Assembly (NCBI GenBank): GCA_016217595.1
Contig: JACRHS010000007.1
Location: 124,001-188,000, forward strand
Direction: 5' to 3'
Source: Opitutia bacterium
Lineage (GTDB): Bacteria > Verrucomicrobiota > Verrucomicrobiia > Opitutales > Opitutaceae
DNA length: 64,000 nucleotides
In this document: piece by piece, positions 61,407 through 64,000 of the stretch
How the letters are laid out: each line of letters starts with the position of its first letter
Position numbering within the stretch: the first letter of the stretch is position 1
Notes under the pieces: generated by a model
Told to the model about the DNA's origin: nothing
Database searches by the model: none
What the model saw: the letters and a program-made list of their open reading frames with translations, nothing else
Program-made: the position numbers and the translations under genes

Positions 61407-61515
61407 GGTTTTTGGTTTGGGTTGAGAGAATTATTCTGCTGGTTGACGGTTTTGGGTTAAAATGCCCGGCGCAACAAAGCGTCGCGCGCGGGCGAAAAAT
61501 GACGCCGGGATCTTA

Positions 61516-63462
<1,947 letters not shown>

Positions 63463-63525
63463 AATGATGCCCGTTTAGCAATGGTTGTGCCTCCAGACCA
63501 CAAAACGACCTTAACCCATTCACGA

Positions 63526-63543
63526 TAGATTCTTAAAAATCTA
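63526..63543. promoter_or_regulatory. Palindrome upstream of dnaK
   Basis: TAGATT and AATCTA arms (6 bp) separated by six bases, about 64 bases before the dnaK ATG. It may be part of a promoter or regulator site, or chance in an AT-rich patch. Confidence 0.3.
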
Positions 63544-63681
63544 AGGCTCAAATTAGCCTGTCCGCTCCGCCCACAAAGCCCTGCCAAATTGGCGCAAATT
63601 GTCTCACCACGGCATCGAACTCAGTGCCATTGGCACACCCCTTGGCACACCGCGCTTTGACCAGAAACCTGCCAAAACAAA

Positions 63682-63705
63682 AACCCGGCCGTTGGCGGCC
63701 GGGTT
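63682..63705 (-). terminator. Terminator after tRNA-Thr
   Basis: Stem AACCCGGCC / GGCCGGGTT with a 6-base loop, followed on the minus strand by TTTTTGTTTT. It lies 13 bases past the tRNA 3' end. Confidence 0.85.
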
Positions 63706-63718
63706 CACGCTGAAAAAC

Positions 63719-63793
63719 TGGAGCCGACTGTCGGGGTTGAACCGACGACCCTCGGTTTACGATACCGATGCTCTACCACTGAGCTAAGTCGGC
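63719..63793 (-). tRNA. tRNA-Thr (CGT)
   Basis: 75 nt including encoded CCA: acceptor GCCGACT/AGTCGGC, anticodon stem TCGGT/ACCGA with loop ATCGTAA (anticodon CGT, reading ACG), T-loop TTCAACC, discriminator T. Confidence 0.93.
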
Positions 63794-63961
63794 GTGATGG
63801 AGAAGAGCGGAAGAAACCCTCCAACCCCGGGAGCGCAAGACTCAAATCGCAATAGATCGCGCGCGCACCGATCAGGCCTTGGAAAAAGCCACCTCCAACG
63901 GTGAAAACCATCGCGAGGTTTTATCGACAACCCCGCACAGGCCCGCCGATATTGCGCCTCC

Positions 63962-64000
63962 GTGTCACTCGCCACCGCCCTTTTCGATTACGAATTACCG
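63962..64000 (+). CDS. queA: Probable queA, first 13 codons
   Basis: A GTG at 63962 opens a frame running off the window end, reading 'SLATALFDYELP' after the start. QueA (S-adenosylmethionine:tRNA ribosyltransferase-isomerase, queuosine synthesis) characteristically begins with a short leader and then FDYxLP. Only 13 codons are visible, so the call rests on this N-terminal motif alone. Confidence 0.6.
   Translation, partial: MSLATALFDYELP

Overview
This GC-rich, gene-dense window reads as bacterial chromosome from a member of the Verrucomicrobiota, most likely Opitutaceae (inference). Supporting signs are a DUF4412 lipid-free secreted protein, several secreted proteins ending in a shared domain with the tail 'VEIYEVP', a split methylmalonyl-CoA mutase beside a Na+-pumping decarboxylase operon, a DUF502 protein and frequent starts with weak or no Shine-Dalgarno sequence. 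No 16S rRNA is present, so the genus cannot be read from the window.

Layout. 1-5.1 kb: the 3' end of a c-type-cytochrome-like gene, a DUF4412 gene, lpd, tRNA-Arg(CCG), an initiator-like tRNA-Met, and a scar where a decayed IS1380-like transposase abuts the remnant of a 'VEIYEVP' protein, followed by tRNA-Ser(TGA). 5.1-10.1 kb: an outer-membrane protein, a ParA ATPase operon with two unknown partners (one with a MinD-like membrane-targeting tail, one coiled coil), and a TonB. 10.2-21.3 kb: a metabolic island in which mutA-mutB (methylmalonyl-CoA mutase) diverge from mce and a sodium-pumping methylmalonyl-CoA decarboxylase operon (mmdA, OadG-like, BCCP, a 42-residue membrane peptide, mmdB). Together they convert succinyl-CoA to propionyl-CoA with Na+ export. 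A terC gene and birA, which biotinylates the carrier protein, follow. 21.4-31.9 kb: an S26-like peptidase, radC, a chemotaxis receptor with an unanchored TonB-like protein, an nfeD-flotillin-pspC-carbonic anhydrase-accA run, and a tetR-fabF pair with palindromes in its promoter.

32-42 kb: a membrane protein, HIT protein, phoH-pgpH-ybeY (RNA maturation and c-di-AMP turnover), a secreted Ig-like protein, DUF502, recO and a RecB/Cas4-like nuclease fused to an Fe-S XPD-type helicase. 42-50.3 kb: two large secreted proteins with paired C-terminal 'EIY' domains, one a 2039-residue protein with an M11-type metallopeptidase and about 15 YCF48/BNR-like repeats. 50.3-59.3 kb: a corrinoid-methyltransferase-like UroD paralogue, an HDOD protein, an unknown 323-residue protein, tRNA-Arg(ACG), a GH16 glycosidase, prfA, a HAD hydrolase, a CBS protein and glycerate kinase. 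59.4-64 kb: groL, groS and dnaK, tRNA-Thr(CGT) and the first codons of a probable queA.

The features most worth a second look are the ParA three-gene cassette, the 42-residue peptide in the decarboxylase operon, the nuclease-helicase fusion, the shared C-terminal domain family, and YbeY with Asp in place of its third zinc-binding His.
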